A DNA stretch of 64,000 bases, taken from assembly GCA_020310875.1 (NCBI GenBank), contig CM035423.1:126169664-126233663 (forward strand), read 5' to 3'. Position numbers and translations under genes: made by a program. The DNA comes from Ceratopteris richardii (lineage: Eukaryota; Streptophyta; Polypodiopsida; Polypodiales; Pteridaceae). A model generated the notes under the pieces. The model made no database searches, was not told the origin of the DNA, and was given only the letters and a program-made list of their open reading frames with translations. This document shows, piece by piece, positions 36,615 through 48,500 of the stretch (its first letter is position 1; the number at the start of each line of letters is the position of its first letter).

Positions 36615-37559
36615 TGTTGGTGCAAGGCAATCAACAATTGAAGTTTTGATGAAGATTTTGAAGTCAACGATTGAAGAAAAGATCAAGTTATGAAGCATGA
36701 AGGAAGTGCATGTCCAGAAGATAAAGATGTGCATACATATGTACATTAATTTAGAGATAGCTTACATATATCTTTTGTAAGGTTATAAGCTTGTACATAT
36801 ATGCCTATATATACAAGTAAAAAAGTCGGGGCAAATATGAGAGAGCATGTGAATAGAGAAATTAGAAGTTGTATGAGTCATTAGAAACTTTAGAAGTGAG
36901 TAAGATCTCTCTCAACACTCAGATGTAAAGTTTTCCAGAAATGAAGAAAAGTTGCACCCGAAATTTCTGAGAGTTCTCTTTCTGTGTTGAGTCTTTTGTG
37001 AAATGCTTTTGTACAAGTCTAAGTCTATAGTTGACTGACCTCTGTACAAATTTTTTAGCTTCTAATTATGATCAGGTTGAGAGAATTGAGTGTAGGAACA
37101 TTTACATGTGTAAATGTAAAGAAGAGAAGTTGCAGGAGGTGCAAAATTTGATGTTAATGTTTTGGTTAGTTCTCCTTCCACAGTGTAAAGTTTTGAGCAA
37201 GCAAGACTCATTCTTTAAGTTGGAAGGTAAGCTACATATGTCTAAAAGCATTTGATTAAAAGGGTTCTAGTTTGGGAGAATCAAGCATTAGAAGTTGCAG
37301 GTGTCAAAGTCGATTGTAAATAACTACAATTTTAGACATAGGTGACTTGTTAAGATCATTTCTCAAGATCTAGTGAGTCTTTTGGAATGATTTAACTTGG
37401 AGGAGGTGTGCAAACTATATGCAACACCTTGTGCAAAGTTTTATTAAAAACTTTACACATTTGATATGTCAATGAGTGAGTTATGTGCAGCAGACTTTCT
37501 ATGTAGTCACCTTCTTCACAGTTTGTTCAAGATTTTGGAAATTGAGTATTGATCCTCCA
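36615..37559 (+). repeat. 5' LTR of copia fossil C (about 945 bp)
   Basis: Starts TGTTGGTGCAAGGC and ends CTCCA. A TATA-like CCTATATATACAAG lies near 36802. It is related to the LTR at 28463. It is followed by a perfect initiator-Met primer site at 37563-37574 (TGGTATCAGAGC). The start lies within the gypsy gag relic, so the copia inserted into it. Confidence 0.65.
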
Positions 37560-37562
37560 AAT

Positions 37563-37574
37563 TGGTATCAGAGC
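37563..37574 (+). promoter_or_regulatory. Primer binding site, tRNA-iMet type (copia C)
   Basis: TGGTATCAGAGC, three bases after the LTR end. Confidence 0.85.
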
Positions 37575-39779
37575 AGGAAGCATCAAAATTGAAGAAAGGA
37601 GGACCCCGACTTCTGCAGCTATAAAGAATTCAACATTTGAAGATACAAAGGGTGGAAGCTTGAAAGCAAAGCTTGAAAAGGAGGCCAAAAGATATCAAGG
37701 AAGACAAAAGGAACTTCATTCGAAGCAAAGGTAACCTTATTCCTCATAAAGCTTGAAGGATTTAATACACAAGTGAAGAAAGGATGGGAGATTCTCTTTA
37801 GATAGAGAAATTGGATAGACAGAACTATCCAGCATGGTCAATGAGGATGGAAGCTCATCTTATGAGCAAAGACTTGATAGGTTATATTACAGGTGAAGAA
37901 GAAAAAGCCTCAGTTCAGATATCCTAGTGTTCCAACTAGGGATGAATTGTCAGATTTGAAGACTTGGATGAAGAGAGATGCTCAAGCTAGGAGCATTATC
38001 TATATGGGAGCTAATGACTACTTGTTACCTCACATTAGAGGTCTTGAAAGTGCAAGTGATATATGGAATGCTTTGGAGGAGCATTTCCAAAACACCACAA
38101 AGTCAAGGAAGGCATCCTTGTGGGCAGAGTTTACCACATTCAAGAAGAAGGCCTCTCAATCCATCTCAGATTATGTAACAAGGATGAAGGACATTGTAGA
38201 TGCATTAGGAGTAGTTGATGAAGATATTGAGGAGGATAAATTGGTAAGGCAAATCCTCACAGGCTTGAGAGGTGATGACAAATGGAAGCCATTCATTTTG
38301 TCTACTGAATTATCACTAGATCATTTTACTCCTGATTTAAATCAGTTGCTAGGACACATGCTAACCTTTGAGCAGGATGTCAAAGGTGAAAGTGATAAAA
38401 GTGCAGGTCAAGCAATGTATTCAAAGGATAAGAAGAAGAATAGCAAAGGGAAGCAACAAGCAAATGAAGATGAAGGTACAACTAGCCAAGCTAACTTCCT
38501 AAGAGGAAGAGGAGGTGGCAAAGGTAGAGGAAGAGGCAGAAGTAATAAAGATGGAGTCAAAGCTTGCTGGATTTGTGGTAAGACAAATCACTTAGCTCAT
38601 GATTGTTGGCATAATACTCAAAATAATGGTGGATATAATCAGAACTTTGATTCAAGAGGAAGAGGTGGCAGAAATCAAAGAGGTAATCTCAGAGGTAGAG
38701 GTAGTAGAAGTTACTTTGGAAGAAATGCAGGTAGAGGATTCCAAAGTCAACAATACAACAATACCTACTATAATTATGCTTCAGATCAGAAGGAGGATTC
38801 AACATTGATAATGAATGCAACTTGTGAAAGGCAAAGTGAAGACCAAAGAGTCTTCTACATTGACTCAGGGTGTAGTAATCACCTCAGTGGCAACATAGCT
38901 TTGATGACTGATTTGGAGAATAAGGTAACTAATCATGTAGTTCAAATAGGTGACAATACAAAGCACAATGTGAAGTCAATTGGATCAGTGAATGCCAAGG
39001 ATGGAAGTACTCTCTTGAGTAAGGTTTTGTATGTTCCTACAATTCCAAAGAATCTAATTAGTGTAGGACAAATTGTTGAAAAAGGTTATGAAGTTAGGTT
39101 CACTAATGAAGGAGTTTTTGTGGAAGACCCTAGCAATGGGTATAAACAAATTGTTTCAGGGAATAAAGAAGTTGTTCACATTAAAGATACAAGGTAACAT
39201 TGGTCATGCCTTGTTCACCTATGGAGGATAGAAGATCTCTTAGTTAGATCTTTGGCACAAAAGGCTTGGACATTTCAATGAAAGAGGTATTAAAGATATG
39301 GTTAATAATGGTTCAGTGCTTGAATTTCCTAATGTTGCAGGTCAACATATGACATACAGATGTGAGGCATATCAATTAGGTAAGGCTCATAAGCAACCTT
39401 ATTCCAAGCATGGTTTTATGTATTCAGAGAAGCTTGAATTGGTACACACAGATGTGTGGGGACCATCAATGGATTTCAGCATCAATGGTTCAAGGTATTA
39501 TGTGATTTATGTTGATGATGCTACTAGATGGATCACTATCTATGTGATCAAAGATAAGTCAGAGGTATTCAATACATTCAAACATTATCATGTGTATGCA
39601 GAGAGATTTACAGGTCAAAAATTGAATAGACTAAGGTTAGATGGAGGGGGAGAGTATTTCTCTAATGAGTTTCGTGATTACTTGTGGAATGCAGGTTAAA
39701 AAGGGAATAGGTACTCTCCTCAAAAAAATGGTGTAGCAGAAAGAAGGAATAGAACTCTTGTTTGAAGTGCCACATTCAT
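37575..39779 (+). mobile_element. Ty1/copia fossil C: gag, protease and integrase N-part
   Basis: The gag starts near 37786 (an ATG followed by KLDRQNYPAWSMRMEAHL-type sequence). The long open frame 37893-39197 (434 aa) holds most of gag. It contains DIWNALEEHFQNTTKSRKAS, an RGG-rich stretch (GRGGGKGRGRGR), the knuckle CWICGKTNHLAHDC (about residues 225-238), a second RGG stretch, and the protease start VFYIDSGCSNHLSGN with LYVPTIPKNLISVGQI. The integrase N-part is at 39298-39699 (VHTDVWGPSMD, YVDDATRWITIYVI, RLDGGGEYFSNEF). The gag is unusually well kept for this window. The element has about four breaks and no RT or 3' LTR is seen before the neighbouring relic. Closest relative in the window: copia B. 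Confidence 0.85.
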
Positions 39780-39918
39780 AGTGACTGCAACTTTTGATGA
39801 TCTTAACCATTTTCATTGGGGTTTGAGAAGTGTTTTGAGGATTTTGAGGATAGTATTTAGTTATTTTCTCTTTCACATAATCCTTTCAAAATCCTTCAAT
39901 CTTCCGCATAAATGTTTT
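39780..39918 (-). mobile_element. Old Tat-like gypsy gag relic, minus strand (part left of the young insertion)
   Basis: On the minus strand it reads ITKYYPQNPQNTSQTPMKMVKII, parallel to HIIKDCPKNPVNTSNVTPINVIGI after the third knuckle of the young element. The other part lies at 57322-58640, directly beyond the young element, so the relic was the insertion target. Very old, many breaks. Confidence 0.7.
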
Positions 39919-39923
39919 AGATG
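39919..39923. repeat. Target site duplication AGATG (left)
   Basis: AGATG directly precedes the 5' LTR and recurs at 57317-57321 after the 3' LTR. Confidence 0.95.
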
Positions 39924-40584
39924 TGTTGGAAGCAGTCAGAGGCATAGTCAGAGGCACAGACGACATGGAAGCATGTAAAGACGGAGCAGGGAGCCAGTCG
40001 GATTATTTTTTCAAACAATTATGTTTTTATTACCTCTTCAAACATCCAACAGTGATTTTCATCACTCTTGTAACATATGTAATATAGACAAAACCTCATT
40101 TTGTAATTCATAGCTCCATTTTGTGCAAGCCGAGGAGTCCTCGAGCTTGAGGAGCTTAGGTAGAATGCTCGTACCAATTTTTGTTATTTTTAGACATCGT
40201 TTACCCTTCCAAATAGCCTCTAGGACCTATTTTTTAACTAGGCCAGTCACTACATGTGAAACCGGTCAAAACTAGTCTAGAAACTATAAAAAGAGCTAGA
40301 GAGCTCATTTTTGAGGTTGGTTCATTTTGGTTAGTGTGAGCTTAGAGCTAGTTTGAGCTTGTAAGAGCATTCTTGAGTAATAGAACTAATTTCCCACCTT
40401 CCATTGTGTCTTGCTTGTCTCTTCATTGTGTGTGTGTATGTGTGTGTGCATCTTTGTGCTTCTCACCTTCACTCTCACATCATCTCACGTTCACGATCTT
40501 CATATCACTCCTACCTCTCCCACGGATTGACATTAAGGAGGTGAAGCTTCTTAACGTGGTTCTCACCATTGTGCTAGAGCAACA
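39924..40584 (+). repeat. 5' LTR of the giant gypsy (661 bp)
   Basis: Bounded TGTTGG...CAACA. A TATA box (CTATAAAAAGAG) lies at 40284-40295, about 300 bp before the LTR end. A short tandem GTCAGAGGCA duplication lies near the start. Identical to the 3' LTR except for about six sites. Confidence 0.97.
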
Positions 40585-40591
40585 CCAAATT

Positions 40592-40609
40592 TGGCGCCGT
40601 TGCCGGGGA
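40592..40609 (+). promoter_or_regulatory. Primer binding site, tRNA-Asp type
   Basis: TGGCGCCGTTGCCGGGGA, seven bases after the 5' LTR. This is the classic primer site of Athila/Tat elements, complementary to the 3' end of tRNA-Asp. Confidence 0.93.
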
Positions 40610-42550
40610 TCGAGTCTAGGACGAATGTGTGATGGTAAGAGTATAGCAAGAAGTGGCGTTGGAAGGTAAAAGATTCAGTTTTTGTTGTTGTTTTTACTTA
40701 GCTTTTAGTGTTTTTCACCTTCCCCACACTCCATCTTCATCATCGCATCATCATCTTCATCTCCAAAAAAATCAGAAAATTCACCATATCCACCCATTCA
40801 CCTCATTTCCCCTCATTTGTGCATGCGAGAGAGCGAGAGAGAATTTTTGTGCTTGTGTGTGCTTGTGTTTTCTTGAGTTTTCTTGCAGGTACAGAGCTCC
40901 AGTGCATCAGGAAAGCTTGGAAAAGGTAAAAATTTACTCTCTGTCAAAGATCTGCCGAGTATGGCGGACCATCGCGATGGTCTGCAACTTTCGGAATTTT
41001 TGGTAGGCGACCACACCACGAGGTAGGCGACCCTTGCGCTTGCACGAATCCACAGGCGCATCTCAAAAATCATCAGTTTGGTGGACCATCGCGATTGGCT
41101 CAGACCATCGCGATTGGCTCAGACCATCGCGATTGTGTCGCACCATCGCGATAGGCTCACGCCATCGCGACGGCTCGGCCGGACCATCGCGACGGTCCCG
41201 GACCATCGCGACGGTTCACTTGAGCCATCGCGACGGTCCACTTGGACCATCGCGATTGTTCAGCTGACCCCGGACCATCGCGATTGGCTCACGCCATCGC
41301 CACGACGATGCCACGTGTCAAGATAGACCATCGCCACGGTTCGTTTTTCGAACCATCGCGACAGCCCAAAATCGGACCATCGCGATTGGCACACGCCATC
41401 GCACTTGTGACCATCGCGACGGTTCACTTCAGACCATCGCGATTGTCCACCTTTGACCGTTGACCGCGCCATCGCGATTGTCCGCCTGATCACGCCATCA
41501 CGACGATTCATTTTTCGGGCCATCGCGACGGTCCATTTCCACGCCATCGCGATCGTTCACTTCGGGCCATCGTGACGGTTCACTTTTTCGGGCCATCGCG
41601 ACGGTTCACTTTTTCGGGCCATCGCGATTGTCCAAACTCCACGCCATCGCGACGGTTCACTTGGACCATCGCGACGGTCCCAGACCATCGCAATTGTGCA
41701 CCCCCATCGCAAATTTTGGGCTCCAATTTTTGACCAATTTTGGGGGTATTTTTGAGAAATTTTTGGACCATTAGACTCATAGGAGACCCCTTAGCTCATA
41801 TTTGAAGGAAAACTTGATTGTCAGTTTTTACCCCCCAGGGCCTGAACGCTCATAACTTTTTCATCCGAAGTCCATTTTTTGAGCTTAATAGCTCGTTAGA
41901 AAGCTCGTGACGAGTACTACGTGACCTCAACTATTTTTTTCATAAAGAATACATCTATTTTTGGATAAGCTATTTTGAGGTTCACCTAGTTTGGGACTAG
42001 GAAGTCAGGGGGCAAGTATTAAAAATTTGGGCAAAAAGGGAAGGGACTTAAAAGGTGAATATACTCAAGTGTTTGATCATCCTGTGAATTGGTCTAATAT
42101 TGGAATTTTCCAGGTCTAGCAAAGGCAATCAAGGGCAAGCAAGCAAGGCAGTGAAGACAGCAGAGCTTGGGAAGCGCGGCTTCTTGGGCAACAGGGCATC
42201 AGAGCAACAGAAAAGCCGACTCGAGGCTTGAAGATTACTCAACCCCCTCAGTCAATTCTTAGCTTATGCTAAACGTTAGCATTGTGGATTTAAGACGATA
42301 GGAACACCTCAAGTTCAAGCTACTTAATTCTTTCAAGTTTAAGACTACAAGTAAAGGTGTGTGTGACGAAAACCTAAAGAAAAGAACCTAAGTCTGACGG
42401 AACGAGAACTCAAAACTATAACGGAAAGTCGAATTCCTGACGCATATATTAAGACAAGAATCCAAAGAAAAATAAAAAGAACTAAGAAAGTAATAACAAA
42501 GAACCATTGACGATCTAAGTGTGTAATTGAGTAAGCGAGGAAGAAAATTA
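40610..42550 (+). other. Long leader of the giant gypsy
   Basis: Nearly 2 kb between the primer site and the first ATG of gag. It holds a pyrimidine-rich part (40680-40800), the CCATCGCGA array (40967-41710) and an AT-rich part (41710-42526). Short open frames here are not conserved-looking. Packaging, dimerisation or translational control signals would be expected in this part of an LTR element. Confidence 0.7.
40967..41710 (+). repeat. Palindromic CCATCGCGA repeat array in the leader
   Basis: About 29 copies of CCATCGC (about 25 as CCATCGCGA) spaced 15-40 bp, usually as RCCATCGCGAYNGT. Many cores are self-complementary. The first, near 40969, is the 16-bp perfect palindrome GACCATCGCGATGGTC. 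The array is GC- and CpG-rich against AT-rich surroundings. Linkers such as TTCACTT and GGCTCA recur, so groups of units have been duplicated together. Confidence 0.95.
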
Positions 42551-45500
42551 ATGAACCTTAGATCGGGCAAACATATAGGTAAGTCGGACCGACAAAGCCT
42601 TAGATCATCAGAGGCAAGTGTAAGAACTACTGCTCGATCGTGGGCTCAGCAATTGAATAGTAATTACCCCTACGAGAGCTCAGAGACTAGTGAATCAGAA
42701 ATGGCATTTAGCGCAGACAGACCAGAAGGAGGGTCTCATGTAGCATACCTAGAAAAACCAGAAGGACCCTATAGAACGCAACTAGAGTTTCTCCGAACCA
42801 ACCGATTAGGTGCTCGCATCTATGAGGATGGTTTGCAAAGGCAAGTGGTACAACTGCACAACCCTGATCAACCCATTGGATTGGAAAGACCAGTGGTGAA
42901 ATTCGAGAGAGACGCTTACATAGACAAAGAAGGAACCATGTACGTCCTAAGTACGCAACCAAACGATACTAATGAGTTTGGCACAATTCAATTAGAGACG
43001 GAAGCGAAACTTCAAGGAAAAGAACCATTAGAAGAACCTAGGACACCTAGAGGGAAATCCGTATTAACAAGAGTACTCATCCCAGAATGGATCCCTCAAG
43101 ATAACAGGAGCACCGAGTTGTTTGTAAATAAAGAGACGGATGAAGCCTTTTGGAGGTACAGAAAGGAACACCCTGGTGAGATAGGCATCATTACAATTTA
43201 TGAATTCAAGGACCCAGATACACCTGGAAAGGTTGTATACCTGGATGAGACTTCAGAAAGAGTCTTTGTGGTGCCTGAGCGCGCTAAAAACACATACACA
43301 TGGAGAGGTGAATTGATATTCCCTCCAACTAGAACGAACATGAATACAAGTCAACAAGGGGCAGGAACCTCCTCAGCCCATGGAAATCAAAGAGAAGGAA
43401 ATAAAGAGAGACCAGAAGTAAACTTTAATCACCCCATGGGGAGAGATAGAACAACCACGGACACCAATAGAGCGGATAGACAAAGAGATCATGGAATACT
43501 AGGTGGTAGAGATGATTTCCCTCTACCTAGACCACGTGAACACGCAAGAGTATTGAGACCCACTCAATTAGTGAAATCCATGAAGAATTACTTTGATGGG
43601 ACAGGAGATCCCTATGACCATGTCGCAGAATTCAAGCAAGTACTAAGAGCAGAACAAGTCGAGGACATGTTCACGCAATACAATGCATTTGGACTAACGT
43701 TAAAGAATACCGCTTTAACTTGGTTCCAACCATTGCAACAAAGGCAATTTAGAGACATCCATCACTTTTTAGAGTCATTCATCACAGAATTCTCTAAAAG
43801 TGGGATTAGACACGACACGTCTTCATTGATTCATAGCTTTAAACAGACCCCTCAGGAAACAGTAAGACTGGCAGGTCGTAGATTCAGACAATATGTTGAA
43901 CGATGTCCAATGCAAGAGCTACCCTCACAAGCTAAGCAAGTGTCTTTGTTCCTAGATGGCTTGTTGAGCGCTAAACTACGCTCCTATGTGTACCTAAAAG
44001 AACCCAGAACGCTAGAGGAGTGTGTAAGAATATGTATAGACATCGAGGACAACCTAGGAGATGAATTAGAACTCTCAAAGGTCTATAAGGACTCAGACTG
44101 TTCTTCTCTAGCATCCACAAAATTGTCTAATTCGATAGAGGACCTAGCAGAAAAAGTGGCCCAAAAACTAGGAGTTTCTAGTAAACAGGTGCCCAAGCTA
44201 CCAACTAATGTACGTTGTTACACTTGTGGTGGAAATCATTTGGCAAACGTGTGCCCCAATGCACCTCAACCTCACGCCAACCCTAGTGGCCAATATTGCA
44301 CAATTGAGAGAAGATACACGAATCATACGGCTCAAAACTACCAGCAAACATACCAGCAGCCAGGTAGGTATCAAGGCCAATACAATGCTCAGCCTTATTA
44401 CTATAGGCCTCCTCAGAACTACCCATACCAGGCTCAACAGAGACCTCAACCTGTCTTAGCTCAGCAGCCATCCCCACCGGCGAATGTCATCTCAGTCAAA
44501 TACGCTGCTGCAGAAGAGAACCTAAGTAGGGCCTTAGTGCCTTCTTCACCCTTGATCACAGAAAGTGACCCGAACTCAAACAGTTTTGACTCTACTCATG
44601 TAACTAGTCCACCCGCTTATTACACGGAGTCACCAGAACATGTGGAGACATATCATTATGATAGTCCACCAATGGAACCTAGTTGGGAGCCAGATTATGC
44701 TAATGTAATGTACACAAACCCAAATCCACGGCCCCAACTGAGACAACAAAGACTACGGGGCCCTAGAGGACCATGCTTTAGGTGCCAAGGAGATCACTTC
44801 ATAAAGGATTGTCCACATCCCCCAATAGCAAGGCAATCACAGTACTATAGCATCCAAGGCTTTTGTGCCGATTGTGGCAAAGAGCACATAATCAAAGATT
44901 GTCCTAAGAACCCAGTTAACACTTCAAACGTGACACCGATCAATGTGATAGGTATTGTAAACACCGCAGATGGATCTAATCCTACATACGTGCCTATCCA
45001 AGCTATAACCAGAGCCCAGGTGCTCTTACAAAACCAACAGCTTAATCAAGAGAAAGTAGCCGGAACTAGTGAAGTTGCAGAATCTAGCAGTAAAAAGACA
45101 AAATCTTGGAAAGATTCTAGGGAAAGAATCAAGAGAAAGTGGAGTAAAAAGATAAGTGAGTTGGAAGGAAGTTTAAGGGAGTCTAGAGCCAAAATACAAG
45201 AATTGACTGCACAAGAATTAAACCAAGAAAACCCAGCTCAAAAATCAGGATCAGTTTTAGCGGAACCCATACCAGAAGATCTAGACATGATGTTTCGTGC
45301 ATATCAGGCTAGAATAAAAGAGGGACCTCAAGTCACGGAAATGAGTAAAAACTACCCTCGAGCTGATCTAGAAATTGAGAGAACTAAACTTTGCATGAAA
45401 ATGGTAGAATTAGCACAAGCTTTGTTTGAAGCCTCTAGATATCTTAATTGGAATAACATGGCAAAACCTGAATTACATTTTCAAGGACTAATGGAGAGGC

Positions 45501-48500
45501 TAGAATACTTGATAGGAAGCAAAGAGAAAAAGGATCAGCATAGGAACCCTATTGTCCCAGAGACACAGGAAAGGAATGCACCATCCCTGTCTCAAGTACC
45601 CAGTACAGAAAGTCAAGACAACTTGTCTTCCATACATAAGTACTCACATGAATTTTTGAGAGAAATACAAGAAGAGAAATGGAGAAAAGAACTAGGAACT
45701 CATCCTCCTATTCAAGAAATAGACGACTTGCAGGAACAATTTCCCCAAGACATCCCCTCTATATATGATGATGTAGAGGTGGAACAACTGAGTGAACACA
45801 CAGGATTTGAATCTAATTCTTTACAAGAATTACCTCAGTTCACAGGACCTTGGGAAGCAAAGTCTATTAGTATGAGAGCACCCACGATAATAGTGAGGAA
45901 TGAAGAATCAGTGATCCCTAGGAACACGGAAGTGATCAAGAACACTAAAATACAGTGTAATCTCACTCTGGAGGAACTGTTAAAGGTAAAACCAGATTTG
46001 TGGAAGCATGTAGCAAATCAATTCCCTGAGCTAGCTACCACACCCTCTCAGATAGGATCACATAAGAAGGTACCAGAGATACCCGTGGAAAAGATTGGAG
46101 ACGTAAGCGAAGGAGAGGAAGGTAACACATATCTTCCAATAACCCATCAGGGCTACACCACGAAAGCCATCTTAGATTCAGGAGCCGGAGTAGCCATCGC
46201 TACCACCGCTTTGTGGAAACGTTGGGGTAAGCCAGCACTCAGACCCACCAGGCTGAAACTACAAATGGCTGATGGACACATAGAAAAACCATTAGGCTTA
46301 CTAGAAGGCATATCTCTCACCACTTGTGGTGTAGAATTTGAGCATACTTTCGCCATTTGTGACTTCGCGAAAAATCGTCCGTATGAGATGATATTGGGAC
46401 GACCATTCATGCGTCAGTTGCAAATTGTACAAGATTGGGGAACTAATTCTTTGTACTTGCAACATTTAGGAGTGACCACTAAAGTCAATCTTAAAGACTA
46501 TTCACACAGAGATGTACCCCCAATACAATGGAATACCATCCATAAGACACCAGTAGAGACGGAATCTGTGCACTCATTAGAATCAGATCCTTCTTGGTTG
46601 CATGAGGATACTCATTTATGGATGTGTAAAGTAGCCAAACAAGAGGAAGAGCGGTTAGAAGCCAGGACCTTAGGTGCAGAACAACATCCACGAACTCTTC
46701 AGGACCCAGCTTACACACCTGTAGTATTCCCAGACGAAGAGTTTGAACCCCATGGTTGGGCAGAAATACTAGCAACCATGGATGTAGCCATCAATGAAGA
46801 ACAATGGACACCCCACTGTGACGAGGATGGCTATGACATTTCAGTTTTCACGATAGAGCCAATCATGGGCGATGCAATTTTAGAAGAGTGTGAACCAGAC
46901 ACTGATGCATTTGAGGATGCAAGCGATTTTGATTTAGAATCAATTATCATGGACCCACCCTTTGCATCAGAAGAAGAATATTTCTACGAAGTAGAGACTT
47001 ACACTCAGAGACACGAGGACATCACGAATGAGGTAAGGTTAGCCACTCAAGTGACTACTAAAAGTGAAGGCAAGAAAAGAAAGAAGCAAGCAACCATGTC
47101 AGAAAAAGAAGAATCTTTGTTTGAAGTACCCGAGAACTTCAAGAAATATGAAATCGAAGATAGAAGAATCATGGTACGAATGCCTAATAGAAAGGCGAAG
47201 GACGGACAAGTATATGATAACCGAGAGAAAACCAAGAAAGTAATAGTTGCTATCGAAGGAGAAGAAGAGAAATGTACATACATAGGGCATGATTTGACGA
47301 CTGAAGAAGAAGAAGAGTTAGTTGCCCTATTGCGCGAATATAGAGATGTTTTTGCTTGGAGTTACAAATATTTGAAAGGAGTAGATCCAGATATATGTTC
47401 TCATAGAATCCCTATGACTCCAGATGCAAAACCGACAAAACAGAAACCTTACACGTACAATGATAACTATGCTGCGAAGATTAAAGAGGAGATAGATCGA
47501 TTGATAGAAGCAGGATTCATTTACGAAATTGAGCACACCGAATGGGTATCCCCCATTGTGGTTGTGCCCAAGAAGAATGGAAAATTGCGTGTGTGTATTA
47601 ACCTTAAAAAAGTTAATGCCGCCACGATTAGAGATAGTTATCCTCTTCCTATCACGGAACATCTATTGGAAAGAGTTGCGGGCAAGGAAGTTTACAGCTT
47701 TCTTGATGGATTCTCAGGCTATAACCAAGTAGCCATTGCTCCAGAAGATCAACACAAGACGGCTTTTGCCACAGAATGGGGCATATTTGCATTTCGTGTA
47801 ATGCCATTTGGCTTAACGAATGCACCCGCCACTTTCTAGCGACTCATGTGTCATGTTTTTAAGGAATTCTTACGCAAGAGCTTGGAAGTTTATGTCGATG
47901 ACTTATGTGCTCATTCAAATGTAAGACAGACACATATTCCAGAGTTAAGACAAGTATTTGACAAATGTCGAGAATATCAAGTTTGTTTGAACCCAGAAAA
48001 ATGCGTTTTCATGGTCAGACAAGGCAAAATTCTAGGACACATTGTGTCAAAAAATGGAATCTCTACGGATGAGGAAAAAGTGAAGGTAATTGCGGATCTA
48101 CCCAGACCAACTAATGTGAAAGAGGTACAGGCATTTATGGGCCATTGCGGTTATTATAGGAGATTCATACACATGTATGCAATCATAGCCAAGCCTCTGT
48201 ACTCTCTTTTGACCAATTTTGAGTGGACAGATGAATGTGAAAATTCATTCAATGAACTCAAACGACGCTTGTGCTCAGCACCTATATTGACTACCCCAGA
48301 TTGGAGTAAGCCATTCCATGTACACGTGGATGCATCCAATTACGCCATAGGATGTGTGTTAGCACAACCCACGAATGAAGGTAACATAGATCTCCCCATA
48401 GCTTACGCGAGCAGACAATTGAACGCAGCAGAAAGAAATTACACCACGACGGAACGAGAAGGATTAGGGATGATCTACGCTGTAAAGAAGTTTAGGCACT

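Noticed and set aside
37893-39197. Host RGG-box RNA-binding protein (434-aa open frame)
   Set aside because: The RGG stretches flank a CX2CX4HX4C knuckle and lead into a copia protease, and an LTR and primer site lie upstream.
40967-41710. CRISPR-like array
   Set aside because: The units are short palindromes with irregular 6-30 bp linkers in a plant retrotransposon leader. Repeat and spacer lengths do not fit CRISPR.
41034-41780. Open frames with repeated DHRD / SRWS / NRRDG peptides
   Set aside because: They are read-throughs of the CCATCGCGA array in several frames on both strands. The repeat is non-coding leader DNA.
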